From JBGTKH01 sp041744735 (GTDB taxonomy: Bacteria > Planctomycetota > Planctomycetia > Pirellulales > Pirellulaceae): a DNA stretch of 15,538 bases. The DNA lies in NCBI GenBank assembly GCA_041744735.1, contig JBGTKH010000429.1, positions 1-15,538 of the forward strand, read 5' to 3'. Under the pieces are notes generated by a model, which made no database searches, was not told where the DNA came from, and saw only the letters and a list, made by a program, of their open reading frames with translations. Each line of letters starts with the position of its first letter. The first letter of the stretch is position 1. This document shows, piece after piece, positions 14,254 through 15,538 of the stretch. A program made the position numbers and the translations under genes.

Positions 14254-14439
14254 ATGCTGCGACCGAAGTTGGCTTGTGGCCGCGGTTGGCCGGATGTGAG
14301 CGGCGCGAAACCTCTGCGAGGCAAGTTGGCGGGATGGTATCGAGTTCGCACGGGTGATTATCGCGTGCAGTTTCGCGTCGAAGGCGCGATGGTAATTGTG
14401 GAAAAGATCGGACACCGGGACCGATTCTATGAGGACTGA
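14254..14439 (+). pseudogene. RelE/ParE (HigB-like) toxin lacking its N-terminus
   Basis: The 61-residue frame carries the C-terminal two thirds of a RelE/ParE-family toxin: WPDVSGAKPLRGKLAGWYRV (residues 12-31) then RTGDYRVQFRVEG (32-44) and IVEKIGHRDRFYED (48-61), the typical strand core with its basic residues. Family members are about 85-95 residues and begin with two helices that are absent here. A TGA lies two codons before the ATG at 14254, so no in-frame extension exists, and neither other frame supplies the missing part. A good GGAGG at 14219-14223 has no start codon at proper spacing, as if a deletion removed the first roughly 25 codons. It is followed after 2 nt by its antitoxin. 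The toxin is probably inactive, though a short functional form cannot be excluded. Confidence 0.65.
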
Positions 14440-14441
14440 AG

Positions 14442-14795
14442 GTGGCCTTGAAAACGATCCGCTTGGGAGACAAAGACTACGTGATCCTGGAGCGCGCGGA
14501 GTACGACCGCTTGGCGACGATGGCCAAGAGTGCCGACCTGCCGCCGCTCCCAGAACCTGATGCGAATGGCAACTACCCAGCCGTGCGGTATGCTCGTGCC
14601 AGCATCGCGCGAAGCATTATTCGCGATCGCGCCGCAGCCGGGCTGACGCAACGCGAACTGGCGAAACTGGCTGGAGTGCGAGTGGAAACGCTCTGCCGCA
14701 TCGAAACTGGCAAACACACACCTTCCGTCGCAACCATCGAGAAAATCGACATGGCGCTCAAGCGAGCGCCGGCTCGCCGGAAGAAGAATCGCTGA
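14442..14795 (+). CDS. Xre-family HTH antitoxin (HigA-like)
   Basis: Antitoxins of this class bind and neutralise a RelE/HigB-type toxin and repress their own operon. The 117-residue protein has an N-terminal segment IRLGDKDYVILERAEYDRL (6-24), a Pro-rich linker, and a Xre helix-turn-helix at about 58-108 with GLTQRELAKLAGVRVETLCR (67-86) and IETGKHTPSVATIEKI (87-102). The GTG start at 14442 has GAGG 7 nt upstream and lies 2 nt after the toxin stop, the toxin-first order of HigBA systems. The reading frame is complete although the toxin is truncated, which fits a TA locus that lost toxicity first. It may still act as a transcription factor. It precedes the rRNA promoter by about 140 bp with no visible terminator. 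Confidence 0.85.
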   Translation: MALKTIRLGDKDYVILERAEYDRLATMAKSADLPPLPEPDANGNYPAVRYARASIARSIIRDRAAAGLTQRELAKLAGVRVETLCRIETGKHTPSVATIEKIDMALKRAPARRKKNR

Positions 14796-14932
14796 ACCCG
14801 GCTCCTCGCCCCCTTGGCGAAAGCTCAAGTCGGAATACAATTCTCGCCGAAGTAAGGAATTCCGCTGTGGCCACCGGCCGCGGCGGTGCTTGCGAAAGTT
14901 GTGCGAATCGGGCGAGGCGACTTGCTCCCCCA

Positions 14933-14961
14933 TTGACAACCGACCGCGATCGTCCTAAATT
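14933..14961 (+). promoter_or_regulatory. Promoter of the 23S rRNA transcript
   Basis: TTGACA (14933-14938), a 17-bp spacer and TAAATT (14956-14961) form a strong sigma-70-type promoter with a predicted start near 14968. The DNA just upstream is GC-rich, so no A/T-rich UP element is seen. Confidence 0.75.
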
Positions 14962-14967
14962 CGCGGT

Positions 14968-15329
14968 TTCCCACTTAACTGAAAAAGGCGAGTGGGCGAC
15001 TTGATCTTTGACAATTCGGTTGTGACATAGATGGCATCTCAAAAAGAGAGAGCAAAGCGGAAGGTCGGGCTTCGGCTCGGCAGTTCGCTGAGTTCTTCAC
15101 GACTCTTAGATTAGCGTCTGGCAGGCGGAGGCGTACGTTCCATTGGGACGTGTGTCGGCCGCTTGCAAGAAGTAAGAGCTATATCGTTACATCCGATCAG
15201 GCTTTTGTCGGTTTGGGAGACTGAACCGGCCGAGTTTGATCGAGGTAGTCACGTATCTGGTCCTGGATGCTGCCGAAGTGCTCGCTGCAAAGCGAGTGTA
15301 GAGGCGGACAGAGAGGGTTGGATAAATGT
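14968..15329 (+). other. 23S rRNA precursor leader, about 360 nt, no 16S or tRNA
   Basis: After boxA the leader holds further hairpins: ACGTTCC/GGGACGT around ATT (15135-15151), an 8-bp stem with two G-T pairs (15207-15214 with 15223-15230), and CTCGCT/AGCGAG around a GNRA-type loop GCAA (15281-15296). I see no 16S 3' end, tRNA or credible protein gene. One arm of the precursor processing stem presumably lies just before 15330; its partner would follow the 23S gene outside the window. Confidence 0.6.
14970..15016 (+). promoter_or_regulatory. rRNA antitermination signals: boxB-like hairpin and boxA
   Basis: CCCACT (14970-14975) pairs with AGTGGG (14991-14996) as a boxB-like stem. It is followed by TGATCTTTGACAATT (15002-15016), which matches the E. 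coli rrn boxA TGCTCTTTAACAATT at 13 of 15 bases. This boxA is the binding site of NusB-S10 in known systems. Its place just after the transcript start fits an rRNA leader. Confidence 0.75.
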
Positions 15330-15538
15330 GGTCAAGCTACTAAGGGCACATGGGGGATGTCTCGGCGTTAGAAGGCGATGAAGGGCGTGGAAGTCTGCGA
15401 AAAGTCCGGGGGAGTTGACAAACGAGCTTTGATCCCGGAATTCCCGAATTAGCACGTGCTGAATCCATAGGCACGTTGCGGCCAACCCGGCGAACTGAAA
15501 CATCTTAGTAACCGGAGGAAAAGAAAGAAAAATCGATT
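15330..15538 (+). rRNA. rrl: 23S rRNA, 5' end (partial, runs off the window)
   Basis: The first 209 nt match the 5' end of bacterial 23S rRNA. GGTCAAGCTACTAAG corresponds to E. coli GGTTAAGCGACTAAG, and AGGCGATGAAG is also present. Further matches are CTGAATCCATAGG, GAACTGAAACATCT and GGAGGAAAAGAAA. The start is set by alignment with the E. coli mature 5' end. Short ORFs across this stretch are not genes. Confidence 0.95.

Noticed and set aside
15008..15013. A second rRNA promoter with -35 TTGACA
   Set aside because: This TTGACA is part of the boxA match TGATCTTTGACAATT, and no -10 lies at 16-18 bp spacing.
15163..15503. Short ORFs on both strands over the 23S leader and 5' end
   Set aside because: They overlap clear 23S rRNA sequence and have no recognisable protein features.
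1..15538. CRISPR array, insertion sequence or prophage genes
   Set aside because: No regularly spaced direct repeats, transposase, integrase or phage structural motifs were found; only REP-like palindromes are present.

Overview
The window looks like a chromosomal segment of a planctomycete, probably of the Pirellulales type. This is inferred from several signs together: GC-rich coding sequence, a 23S rRNA gene with no 16S gene upstream, an isolated murB-ftsQ remnant of the division and cell-wall cluster, a 2022-residue polytopic membrane protein, and REP-like palindromes between and within genes. No phage, transposase or CRISPR array is visible.

Layout. Positions 31-3259 (minus strand) hold a BtaA/DUF3419 lipid-headgroup transferase, then an FtsQ/POTRA-like division protein directly downstream of murB. 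The murB promoter is nearly consensus and fixes its start at 3259. Divergent from murB is a cinA-type gene (3370-4617) whose C-terminal deamidase domain has lost its signature residues. A long palindromic REP-like element (4648-4708) precedes the giant membrane protein gene (4834-10902). That protein has a zinc ribbon, a Pro/Ala-rich linker and about 55 membrane segments, partly built from tandem repeats of about 265-290 residues. Convergent to it are a 74-residue antitoxin-like protein and an exported Cys-type glutathione peroxidase (minus strand).

The most notable item is at 12131-12685. A secreted thioredoxin-like protein has an in-frame TGA at codon 56, exactly where the second cysteine of a C-x-x-C motif is expected (C-Y-R-UGA). 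Its ribosome binding site, signal peptide, long open downstream reading frame and strong terminator are all intact. A selenocysteine protein is the favoured reading. A candidate downstream hairpin is present, but the Sec machinery is not in the window.

The right end carries a cloverleaf-like repeat, an RlmI-type 23S rRNA methyltransferase, a HigBA/RelE-Xre toxin-antitoxin pair whose toxin lacks its N-terminus, and an rRNA promoter with boxB/boxA-like antitermination signals. A structured leader of about 360 nt leads into the first 209 nt of a 23S rRNA gene that runs off the window.

All family assignments come from reading motifs by eye. No database search was run.
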